This document shows, one piece after another, positions 6,628 through 13,344 of a stretch of DNA of 13,344 nucleotides. A program made the translations under genes and the position numbers. Position 1 is the stretch's first letter. Each line of letters opens with the position of its first letter. This DNA is from RUG11551 sp045546875 (GTDB taxonomy: Bacteria > Planctomycetota > Planctomycetia > Pirellulales > Thermoguttaceae), in contig JAZQDP010000525.1 in the NCBI GenBank assembly GCA_045546875.1, forward strand, positions 1-13,344, written 5' to 3'. The notes below the pieces were generated by a model, which was not told the origin of the DNA, did no database searches, and worked only from the letters and a program-made list of their open reading frames with translations.

Positions 6628-7437
6628 CTATTCGCTTATAATGCATCGAAATCCGAAGTTGCCGTCCTGATAATCCGGGTCGCTATAGCCTCTGGTGGCG
6701 CATCGGCAATAATTTGCGCTTTCGTGCCACCCTCCACCTCGAAAGAGACGAAACGAGCCGGTTTGCGGTCCCGTCGAATCGGTTACGTCTTTATTCTCGT
6801 AGGCGCCGTACCAGTCTGCACACCATTCCCAAACGTTTCCTGTCATGTCATACAGTCCCCACGCGTTTGGCTCTTTGGAACCGACGGGCTGAGTTTTACC
6901 TCCGCAGTTGTCGGCATACCACGTCGTCTTTTCCAGGTCGCCGGGGTACGCGCCTGTACTGCCAGCACGGCATGCGTATTCCCACTGACATTCTGTTGGC
7001 AACTGCAATTTCAACCCTGATTGAGAGCATTTCTTGCAGAACTCCTGACAGTCGCTCCACGAAACGCACTCGACAGGTTTGCTCTCGTCCTTAAATCGGC
7101 TTGGATTATCGCCCATGACGGCAGACCACTGCTTTTGCGTCGTCTCCGTTTCCATAATCCAGAACCCTTTAGTCAGCGTCGCTTTATGAGGCGTTTCATC
7201 GTCAAAACGCCCCGGTTCAGTTAAAGGCGACCCCATGACAAACGAACCGGCAGGAACCCAGCGGAATGCAAATTCCACGCCGTTGACGACAACCGTTTTT
7301 CGGGCGCCGGCGGTGCGTTTCAAGTCCAGTTCAGACCCTGTTTGAGCAATGCTGCAATTGACAAACTGAAGCCAACAAACAATCGCCCCCAAAGCGATAG
7401 CAATGACGCTGATGATAAAATACTCTGTTTGTTTCAT
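6628..7437 (-). CDS. Membrane-anchored SUMF1/FGE-sulfatase-domain protein
   Basis: This 269-residue protein has an N-terminal membrane segment (about 6-26) and then a single SUMF1-type (formylglycine-generating enzyme-like) domain over about 50-267. Landmarks in order are WVPAGSFVMGSP, an N-P-S-R-F loop, PVECVSWSDCQEFC, LPTECQWEYACRAG, GLYDMTGNVWEWCADWYG, R233-G-G-G-W and a final NFGFRC. True FGE enzymes use a CxxxxC pair just after the GG motif. Here that stretch is shorter (WHESANYCRCATR) and no such pair is evident, so sulfatase activation is doubtful and a binding or structural role is more likely. Such domains are abundant in planctomycetes. Its stop codon is 10 bp from that of lgt, convergently, with no terminator between them. 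Confidence 0.9.
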   Translation of the reverse strand: MKQTEYFIISVIAIALGAIVCWLQFVNCSIAQTGSELDLKRTAGARKTVVVNGVEFAFRWVPAGSFVMGSPLTEPGRFDDETPHKATLTKGFWIMETETTQKQWSAVMGDNPSRFKDESKPVECVSWSDCQEFCKKCSQSGLKLQLPTECQWEYACRAGSTGAYPGDLEKTTWYADNCGGKTQPVGSKEPNAWGLYDMTGNVWEWCADWYGAYENKDVTDSTGPQTGSFRLFRGGGWHESANYCRCATRGYSDPDYQDGNFGFRCIISE

Positions 7438-7476
7438 AATACGATTTATCTTTCGATTTTAAATGTTGGTAATATG

Positions 7477-7526
7477 AAAAAGCGAGAACTCGGCTAACGT
7501 TGCAACCCAATTCTCGCATTTTTTAT
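7477..7526 (-). terminator. Terminator after the coiled-coil gene, possibly bidirectional
   Basis: GCGAGAA (7482-7488) pairs with TTCTCGC (7511-7517). On the minus strand the stem is followed by TTTTT (7481 to 7477), suitable for ending the coiled-coil transcript whose stop is at 7545. On the + strand it is followed by ATTTTTTAT, so it could work both ways, but no + strand gene ends just upstream. The SUMF1 gene starts about 40 bp beyond it. Confidence 0.6.
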
Positions 7527-7544
7527 CCTGTTATCTCATTTCGG

Positions 7545-10082
7545 TTAAGCCGCGCGTTTGAGCAGAACGTTCTGCTGCGTTCGCAAGGCGTGCTGATAGT
7601 CCATTTTTTCCATCTGCCAGCACTGAATTCGTTCCAGCAACTCGTTTTCTTTAAGTCGAAGCTGATGTTCCTTCTGATCCAGAGCCTGACGTCTTTGAGC
7701 CAGTTCGATGCTCTGTTCGTCGATGGACTGTTCGATAGCTTCTTTCTTGAGCTGCAGATTGTGAATCTGTCGAGCAACGTCGTCGCGATACGCGGTCAGT
7801 TCCGCCTTCTTTCTGTCGAGCTGTTCTCGAATCTTCTGGTACTGGTACGTGAACTTTTCGCGAATGCTGACAATCGACTTCTTCAAGGCGTCCGGAGCGG
7901 CAGAGCGTGACAGACTGACCCAAAGTTCTTCCGTTGACAACCGAATTTCGAGCGTGTCCTGGTTGAGCTTCATGAGGTTTTGCCGCGCCTGTTCGTAAGC
8001 CTGACGCTGACGTTCGAGGGCTTCAAACCGGGCTGACATCTGCCGTCTGGCATTAGCCATTTCCCGATTCTTGCGCGCCATTTCGTCGTCAAATTTTTGC
8101 TGGAACGCTGCACATTCCTGTTCGTGTCGAGCCTGAGCCTGGAGCAAATTCTGCTTGATCGTTTCCAATTCCTGCCGCGACGCGGTTAACGATTCCTCGT
8201 AACTGTTGAGAACTTCTTCTCTGCCGCGCAGTTCTTCTAAACGCTGTTTAATCGCGTCTTCCTGCTGGGCAATCTTTTGCTGGAACTGGTTTTCACGAAC
8301 GGTCAATTCCGCCATAATGCTGTCCGCTTTCTTTTGCGCCGTCTGGATAATGGAATCCGCTCTCTGATTGACGTTTTGAATAATCGTATTGACTCGATTC
8401 TGAGCAACCTTCTTTTGCTGATTCTCGTATTCGCGGATCTTTTCCATTTCGGCTTCGCGCACTTTCGCGTTTGACGCTTCCAATTCCTCAGTTCGCTGAC
8501 GAATGGAATCGGCAACCTCTTCATCTCGCGTTTTCAGAGCGCGAACCATTTCCGCAATGCGATGCTCTTTCATTTCCAGTTCGCTTGCCCAGTTTTTTAA
8601 CTGAGACATCTTTTCGACAAAATCGACTTTTCCGCTAACGACTTCGTTGAGCTGACTGAGTTGTGAGTCCTTTTCCGAACCGGGAAGCTTAATTTCACTG
8701 AGCGTCTTGTTGAGCCGACTTTCACGTTCCATCAGGCTCTTTTCGATTTCCGCCAACGCGCGTTCTTTTTCCTCGCACTGAGCAAGACGCTGTTTGAGGT
8801 TTTCTTCGTGAGCGACGATGCCGTCTCGCAGACGGGTGAACCGTTCCTTTTCCGACTTCAGATCATTCGCCTGAGCGCCAAGACCTTCGCGCTGCTGAAC
8901 AAGGGCTGCCTCACGCTTTTTGAGGTCGGATTCATGTTCGTCCAAACCGTCTTTAATCGACTGAACCTGTTTATGCGCGTCCTGAATCATATTTTTCGCT
9001 TGTTCGTTGGCTTGAGCCAAAATGGAATTGACGCGACTCTGCGTCTCGTCCTTTTGCTTCTGCTCCTGCAGTTTCAGCTTTGCCAGCTCGCTTTCTCTCA
9101 TCTTGAGAAAATCCTGCTCGCACTGCTTTTGCTTTTGTTCCAGAGAAGCAAACCCTTTTTCCAGTTCAGCAGCTTTATCGTCCAACGTTTTTTTCACGGA
9201 TTTCATTTCCGCCACCTTGGCAGCGTACTCTGTGTGACGCTGCGCCAGCTTCTCATTTTCTTTGAGCAGCTGATTTTCACGATTTTCCAAATCGCGAGAT
9301 CGAACGTTTACTTTATCGAGAGCGTCTTTAACCTGCTGTTCGCTTTCCTTCAGAGCAATATAACGGCGATCGAATTCCTGCTCTTTATCGGAAAAGAGCT
9401 TCTGCCGCTGGCTCAACGCTTTTTCTTTGGCTTCAATCGACTCCATTCGCTGCGTCAGAACGGCTTCAATTTGATTTTTCTGTTCGTTGAGATCCTTTTC
9501 AATCGCGGTTTTCTGACGAATGGTTTCTTTATGAGCGTTGGCAATAATATGCTTGCATTCTTCGTCCGCATCGAGCAGTTTTTGAGTTATCTCGCTCTTG
9601 GAACGCTCTTTTTCCTGCGCCAATTCAAACTGAACGCTCTTTTTACGTTCCTGGAGAGATTTTTCAAAGTCTTCCCGCTTTTGATCCAGCTCTTTTTCTA
9701 AAGCCTGCTTTTGCTGAATTTGCTGCTTTTCAAACGCCAGCATTGCCGCTTGCAGTTTTCTCTCTTTTTTCTCTAATTCCTCTTGACGACTATTAATTTC
9801 TTCTTCTTTATTTGCCGCCAATAGCCGCGTCGTACGCGCAGCGTTTTCCAGTTCTGCGGAACGCGCGTTGAGCTGAGCTTCACGACGATCCATATCGTCC
9901 TGACGCTTTTTAACATAATCTGCTATTCGACTAGCTTGATCTTGAAGCTCGTTTCCTAGCTGCCAGCCCGAATTGGAATCCGAGCTGTCAGAGGGCGCCG
10001 AACGCTTCTCAGAACCGCTGCGAATGGAAAGTTTGTCGATGTTTAAATCGAAATCGCTACGAACAACGCCAAAGGATGCCAT
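7545..10082 (-). CDS. Large cytoplasmic coiled-coil protein with DivIVA-like internal repeats
   Basis: This 845-residue protein has no signal peptide or membrane segment. Residues 1-50 are a non-coiled head (MASFGVVRSDFDLNIDKL, then Ser-rich), and residues about 50-845 are nearly continuous heptad-patterned Glu/Lys/Gln/Arg-rich helix. A related motif of the form A-x3-IIxxAxK recurs around residues 178 (ECKHIIANAHKE), 364 (AKNMIQDAHKQ) and 577 (ADSIIQTAQKKA), each followed by a charged helix. It resembles the alanine-spaced coiled coil of DivIVA/GpsB-type proteins, but no DivIVA membrane-binding head is seen. A filament-forming or scaffold role is inferred only. The start is supported by AAGG 8 nt upstream of ATG. 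It is divergent from the lipoprotein gene over 281 bp and ends at a good terminator. No homologue I can name. Confidence 0.9.
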   Translation of the reverse strand: MASFGVVRSDFDLNIDKLSIRSGSEKRSAPSDSSDSNSGWQLGNELQDQASRIADYVKKRQDDMDRREAQLNARSAELENAARTTRLLAANKEEEINSRQEELEKKERKLQAAMLAFEKQQIQQKQALEKELDQKREDFEKSLQERKKSVQFELAQEKERSKSEITQKLLDADEECKHIIANAHKETIRQKTAIEKDLNEQKNQIEAVLTQRMESIEAKEKALSQRQKLFSDKEQEFDRRYIALKESEQQVKDALDKVNVRSRDLENRENQLLKENEKLAQRHTEYAAKVAEMKSVKKTLDDKAAELEKGFASLEQKQKQCEQDFLKMRESELAKLKLQEQKQKDETQSRVNSILAQANEQAKNMIQDAHKQVQSIKDGLDEHESDLKKREAALVQQREGLGAQANDLKSEKERFTRLRDGIVAHEENLKQRLAQCEEKERALAEIEKSLMERESRLNKTLSEIKLPGSEKDSQLSQLNEVVSGKVDFVEKMSQLKNWASELEMKEHRIAEMVRALKTRDEEVADSIRQRTEELEASNAKVREAEMEKIREYENQQKKVAQNRVNTIIQNVNQRADSIIQTAQKKADSIMAELTVRENQFQQKIAQQEDAIKQRLEELRGREEVLNSYEESLTASRQELETIKQNLLQAQARHEQECAAFQQKFDDEMARKNREMANARRQMSARFEALERQRQAYEQARQNLMKLNQDTLEIRLSTEELWVSLSRSAAPDALKKSIVSIREKFTYQYQKIREQLDRKKAELTAYRDDVARQIHNLQLKKEAIEQSIDEQSIELAQRRQALDQKEHQLRLKENELLERIQCWQMEKMDYQHALRTQQNVLLKRAA

Positions 10083-10326
10083 GGGTCTTACCTTATGTTA
10101 AAAAAACTATAATTACGCATCGACACAATGCCTACAATTGATACAATCGTCAAAGTTTACCTAGTCCTTTAAGAAAAATCCAAATTTTGCTCTCCCTAGG
10201 GGATGCCGAGTCCTTTATCCCTGATATTTTCTGCTTATTTCCACATATTTTATCCGTTATATTTGTCCTTATTTCATCAATACGTTCAAATCATCATTAA
10301 TCATTACGAATTAAAAAACTCTCCTC

Positions 10327-10355
10327 TTGACATTATATTAATAAATCGCTATATA
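10327..10355 (+). promoter_or_regulatory. Near-consensus sigma-70 promoter for the lipoprotein gene
   Basis: TTGACA (10327-10332) and TATATA (10350-10355) are separated by exactly 17 bp. The -10 box ends 8 bp before the ATG at 10364, so transcription would begin at about 10361-10363, leaving almost no leader. Confidence 0.65.
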
Positions 10356-10363
10356 ACTAGTTA

Positions 10364-11410
10364 ATGAATTGGGTAAATAGTATACTGACGTCGTCAATAC
10401 TTCTGCTGGTATCGCTGGCAGGGTGTAGTCATATATCTATATTCCAAAACCCTGACAACGGTAAAATAGAGCCTCAATCCATGTTGCCGCCCATTCCGAC
10501 GTCGTCCGATTCCGTCGGTTTGGAAATATTTTTTATTCGCCGCAGCGTCAGCGCCGAGGACTGGGCTAAAGACATCTGGGAAAACGTTTCCGAAATTCCC
10601 TTCCCCGAACAGACGCGTCAGAAACTGCGCCTGAACGGGTTCCGGTTCGGCGTTTTAGGGTCGGCTCAGACGTCAACGCTGGTCGATATGCTCAACCTGG
10701 TCAACCCCGGCTCGCAAGCGCACGCCGATTCCTGGGAAGACGCAATTCAATTCGTTAAAGACGAAAAGGTTATGCGCCGTTACGTCGAACTGACTGCCGG
10801 TCAGCCGGCTGAAGCGTTGGCGTCCGACATATACGACCATTTAACGGTTCTGCAAAAAACCGACGAATCTCTCGGCGGCGATTCCTATCAAGAGGCTCAA
10901 TGCGTCTTTCGACTTATCAGCGCTCCCCGTCCGGACGCCGCGGTCGATTTGACTATTCTTCCCGAAATTCAATATGGGCAGCCCCGGCAACAATACGTTT
11001 TCGAGCAGGGGTCGGTTAAAATGGAATTCGGACGCAACCGAAAAACATTTGAATCGCTCCAGATGAAAGTCAAACTCAAGCCGGGAGAAATGGTCGTTCT
11101 TTCCAGCCGGTCGGATCAGACGGCTTCGTTGGGTTCGCAATTCTTTTCAGACGCGACCATTCGCGGCGACTTCCAGAAAATCATGATTCTCCGCTTGGCA
11201 AGATGGAAATGCGATCCACTCTTCCCGGAAAATGGCATCAAAAAATCCGATTGCGTCAACGAACCAATCGTAAAAGCAAAACCTCCAGAGAGAATCGAAC
11301 CTGTCGTAATTGACATCGACGATAAAAAAGACCCCGCTAACACAGACTCCGACAAAAAAGAAGGCAAAGAGGAGGAAGAAGCGGAACTCAAAGAAATGCC
11401 CGAGCAATAG
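10364..11410 (+). CDS. Lipoprotein of unknown function with acidic C-terminal tail
   Basis: This 348-residue protein begins with a type II signal peptide ending in the lipobox L18-A-G-C21; the n-region lacks Lys or Arg, which is unusual. Lgt would lipidate Cys21. After a Pro-rich linker, L53-E-I-F-F-I-R-R starts the folded part, followed by N91-G-F-R-F-G and, near residue 255, SLGSQFFSDATI and a KIMILRLARW strand. From memory this layout resembles a lipoprotein family common in planctomycetes, but I cannot name it. Residues about 310-348 are a disordered Lys/Glu/Asp tail. An in-frame TAG just upstream (10358-10360) fixes ATG 10364 as the first possible start. No Shine-Dalgarno site is present, and the promoter position suggests a leaderless mRNA. 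The gene is convergent with rpoD. Confidence 0.88.
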   Translation: MNWVNSILTSSILLLVSLAGCSHISIFQNPDNGKIEPQSMLPPIPTSSDSVGLEIFFIRRSVSAEDWAKDIWENVSEIPFPEQTRQKLRLNGFRFGVLGSAQTSTLVDMLNLVNPGSQAHADSWEDAIQFVKDEKVMRRYVELTAGQPAEALASDIYDHLTVLQKTDESLGGDSYQEAQCVFRLISAPRPDAAVDLTILPEIQYGQPRQQYVFEQGSVKMEFGRNRKTFESLQMKVKLKPGEMVVLSSRSDQTASLGSQFFSDATIRGDFQKIMILRLARWKCDPLFPENGIKKSDCVNEPIVKAKPPERIEPVVIDIDDKKDPANTDSDKKEGKEEEEAELKEMPEQ

Positions 11411-11438
11411 CGCCGGGAAATTGGATGCGCCAGGCAAG

Positions 11439-11458
11439 CCACGGGTGTAACCCCGTGG
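11439..11458. repeat. Perfect inverted repeat downstream of the lipoprotein gene
   Basis: CCACGGG-TGTAAC-CCCGTGG gives a 7-bp GC-rich stem 28 bp after the lipoprotein stop codon. It lacks a T-run on either strand, so it may stabilise the 3' end or be a dispersed palindromic element; it could still end the lipoprotein transcript weakly. Confidence 0.5.
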
Positions 11459-11490
11459 GTATGTTTACGCTATTCCCTCTCGACTCGCCA

Positions 11491-11533
11491 ATAAAAACCC
11501 CTCTTAAAAGCAACGAATCACTTTTAAGAGGGG
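11491..11533 (-). terminator. Strong intrinsic terminator for rpoD
   Basis: CCCCTCTTAAAAG (11498-11510) and CTTTTAAGAGGGG (11521-11533) form a perfect 13-bp stem with a 10-nt loop. On the minus strand the stem is followed by TTTTTAT (11497 to 11491). The + strand side has no T-run, so it is oriented to end the sigma factor transcript, about 56 bp after its stop codon. Confidence 0.85.
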
Positions 11534-11588
11534 ACGGAAAAATGATGATTTACTTAACGGATCGCAACGCTCCTAAAAGCGCTGGGAA

Positions 11589-13127
11589 CTAGTCCAAAAA
11601 TCCGACTAACTTTCGGCTTCTGGCTGGTTGCTGGAGTTTTTTAACCGCCTTGGCTTCAATTTGACGAATACGCTCTCTTGTAACGCGGAAAATATGCCCG
11701 ACTTCTTCCAGAGTGTAGCTGTAACCGTCTCCCAAACCGTAACGCAGCCTGATAATTTCTCGTTCTCGATAGGAAAGCGTCTTGAGGACTTCGTTGATTT
11801 TTCGCCGCAGCATCTCTTGCGTAGCGTTTGAAGTTGGGCTTTCCGTAACGCCGGGAAGCAGATCTCCAAACTGAGCGTCGTCGTTGTTGCCGACAGGCCT
11901 GTCCAAACTGATCGGGTAACGGCTCATTGCCATAACGCGACGAGTTTCTTCTAACGGCGTGTCTGAACGTTCTGCCGCTTCTTCGGCTGTAGGTTCTCGA
12001 CCGAGTTCCTGCTGCAACTGGCGCAAAACGTTGCGAACTTTCGACATCGTTTCGACCATGTGAACCGGAATTCTAATCGTACGGCTTTGATCTGCCACGG
12101 CGCGGGTAATCGCCTGACGAATCCACCATGTTGCGTACGTACAGAACTTGAATCCACGGCGATATTCGAACTTGTCAACCGCGCGCATAAGCCCGGCGTT
12201 GCCTTCCTGAATCAAATCAAGGAAGCTCAAACCGCGATTGCGATATTTTTTGGCGATGGAAACAACCAATCGGAGGTTGCCTTCAGACAAACCACGCTTC
12301 GCTTTTTGGTATTCGTCCTGAATTTTACGTAAATATTCAACGCGATTCCGCAAGCTCTTGGGGGTTTCCTGAGTCATTCGGAGAATGCCCTGGTATTCGC
12401 TCACCCATGGACGCAACGATTCTTCTGAACGCCCCATGGCTCGGTTATTTTTGATTCGTTCGCGAAGATCGTCCACCTGGCGGGACAGCCCTTCCAAAGT
12501 GGTCATGAACTGCTCGATTCTCTGCATGCGAAGACCGAGTTCTTCAACCAATCGAGCCGCTTTACGATGCCCGCGCCCCAACTGACGCCATGCCGACATG
12601 CGCTTGGTTGGAGACACTCTTTTACTGGTCGCTATTTTATAGTTCACTTGATTGAGCCGAAGAACATAGTCCAACGTTCGCATGTTAGGTCCCATACGAC
12701 CGAGAATCTGTTCTTTCTCCATCTGGTCTGTAATCGACTGCTGAAGCGTACGATCAAACGGGATTTCGCCCTTTTGAACCAAGTCCAACTGCTTACAGGC
12801 TCGCTCCATAACATAGTTGCATTCCAACAATTTTCTGCGGAATTTCGCGCGATTGCGTTCAATCTGCTTGGCAAGCGTAATTTCCTGCTGACGCGTCAGC
12901 AACGGGATTTCGCCCATCTGCGTTAAATACATACGAACCGGATCGTCTGACCATGTCTCGCCAACTGCGTCTTTGAGTTCTTCAATCAAATCCGCATCGT
13001 CCATCAGACTTTCTTCTTCGTCTACCAGGGGCATAACGCTGTCCGATTTGGAATCCAGGTCCAAACCGTCGGAAATCATTGGATCGGTGTAATCATCGAC
13101 ATCTAAGTTGTCAATTGCTTCGTACAA
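11589..13127 (-). CDS. rpoD: RNA polymerase primary sigma factor (sigma-70 / SigA)
   Basis: The housekeeping sigma factor directs core RNA polymerase to -10/-35 promoters. This 512-residue protein shows region 1.2 at about 61-95 (DPVRMYLTQMGEIPLLT), and region 2 at about 273-345 with NLRLVVSIAKKY, FLDLIQEGN and the -10-reading helix YATWWIRQAITRAV. Region 3 is at about 350-430. Region 4 is at about 450-505 with the -35-reading helix-turn-helix (LEEVGHIFRVTRERIRQIEAKA). Region 1.1 is not recognisable; instead there is a short Asp/Glu-rich leader (1-60). About 160 residues of mostly basic helix (110-270) separate regions 1.2 and 2. The start is TTG at 13127: an in-frame stop lies just upstream and GGAG sits 7 nt before it. 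The near-consensus promoters at 3305 and 10327 fit its expected specificity. Confidence 0.95.
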   Translation of the reverse strand: MYEAIDNLDVDDYTDPMISDGLDLDSKSDSVMPLVDEEESLMDDADLIEELKDAVGETWSDDPVRMYLTQMGEIPLLTRQQEITLAKQIERNRAKFRRKLLECNYVMERACKQLDLVQKGEIPFDRTLQQSITDQMEKEQILGRMGPNMRTLDYVLRLNQVNYKIATSKRVSPTKRMSAWRQLGRGHRKAARLVEELGLRMQRIEQFMTTLEGLSRQVDDLRERIKNNRAMGRSEESLRPWVSEYQGILRMTQETPKSLRNRVEYLRKIQDEYQKAKRGLSEGNLRLVVSIAKKYRNRGLSFLDLIQEGNAGLMRAVDKFEYRRGFKFCTYATWWIRQAITRAVADQSRTIRIPVHMVETMSKVRNVLRQLQQELGREPTAEEAAERSDTPLEETRRVMAMSRYPISLDRPVGNNDDAQFGDLLPGVTESPTSNATQEMLRRKINEVLKTLSYREREIIRLRYGLGDGYSYTLEEVGHIFRVTRERIRQIEAKAVKKLQQPARSRKLVGFLD

Positions 13128-13134
13128 AGTAGGT

Positions 13135-13138
13135 CTCC
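13135..13138 (-). promoter_or_regulatory. Shine-Dalgarno site that fixes the TTG start of rpoD
   Basis: GGAG on the minus strand lies 7 nt upstream of TTG 13127. A nearby ATG at 13140 overlaps this site, is in another frame and does not lead into the sigma factor, so TTG is the supported start. Confidence 0.7.
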
Positions 13139-13344
13139 ATTACGGGTTATCGTATAAACAGACTTAAGAACCTTCCCTTATCGGGAACTTTCCTGCGTCT
13201 AAAAACATCTATAACATAGCATTAGTTTGAAATTTTGCGTCCATTTATTTCTAAAATAGTAAAGGATTACGATTATTCAAACTTTCGCGGTTATATGTTT
13301 CACGAACACTCTTTATTGTAATCAAAATAAATTGAAAAACAAGT

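Noticed and set aside
6628..7437. Annotation as an active formylglycine-generating enzyme
   Set aside because: The catalytic cysteine pair is not apparent and no sulfatase gene is nearby, so only the domain type is claimed.
8808..9701. A 297-codon open frame on the + strand, rich in Leu and Phe, resembling a membrane protein
   Set aside because: It lies wholly antisense to the coiled-coil gene. Glu/Lys/Gln codons read backwards give Phe/Leu/Ser-rich frames, so it is a composition artefact.
10083..10363. A promoter for the coiled-coil gene on the minus strand (TTGACG with a poor -10 such as CATTGT)
   Set aside because: The -35 is good, but no convincing -10 occurs at the right spacing; a direct repeat AGTCCTTTA (10163 and 10209) was also seen but is too short to interpret.
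13141..13344. A promoter for rpoD on the minus strand (TTGAAT, 16 bp, TATTTT) and a small TTCCC/GGGAA hairpin in the leader
   Set aside because: The boxes are weak in an AT-rich region and several alternatives fit equally well; the hairpin has only 5 bp.

Overview
The window looks like chromosomal DNA of a planctomycete with moderate GC, roughly half by eye. This placement is inferred from protein types, not from a marker search: a prolipoprotein diacylglyceryl transferase (Lgt) with a PDZ domain inserted in it, a CPBP/CAAX-like membrane protease of the kind associated with exosortase systems, a secreted SUMF1-type protein, a large coiled-coil protein, a lipoprotein of planctomycete flavour, and a primary sigma factor with a long spacer between regions 1.2 and 2. 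No insertion sequence, phage gene, tRNA, rRNA or CRISPR array was seen.

Layout. (1) 3-2105 (+): the 3' part of a gene for a secreted protein with a cysteine-free thioredoxin-like domain and a very acidic repetitive tail. (2) 2106-2497: a gene-free stretch full of hairpins, starting with a large intrinsic terminator. (3) 2498-3247 (-): a CPBP intramembrane protease, bracketed by two copies of a short intergenic repeat. (4) 3535-5178 (+): a secreted helical-repeat protein behind a good sigma-70-type promoter. (5) 5265-6617 (+): lgt, with an inverted repeat just upstream. (6) 6628-7437 (-): a membrane-anchored SUMF1-domain protein, convergent with lgt and only 10 bp away. (7) 7545-10082 (-): an 845-residue coiled-coil protein. 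(8) 10364-11410 (+): a lipoprotein with a near-consensus promoter so close to the start codon that the mRNA is probably leaderless. (9) 11589-13127 (-): the primary sigma factor rpoD/sigA with a TTG start; a strong intrinsic terminator separates it from the lipoprotein gene.

Neighbouring genes mostly alternate in strand and are separated by terminator-like hairpins, so most appear to be single transcription units. A shared theme is the cell envelope: three exported proteins carry signal peptides or a lipobox, one has an N-terminal membrane anchor, and Lgt would modify lipoproteins such as the product of gene 8. There is no sign of a defence island or biosynthetic cluster. The most unusual material is the Asp-rich tandem-repeat tail, the paired intergenic repeat around the protease gene with its hairpin-rich flank, and the coiled-coil protein with three DivIVA-like repeats.
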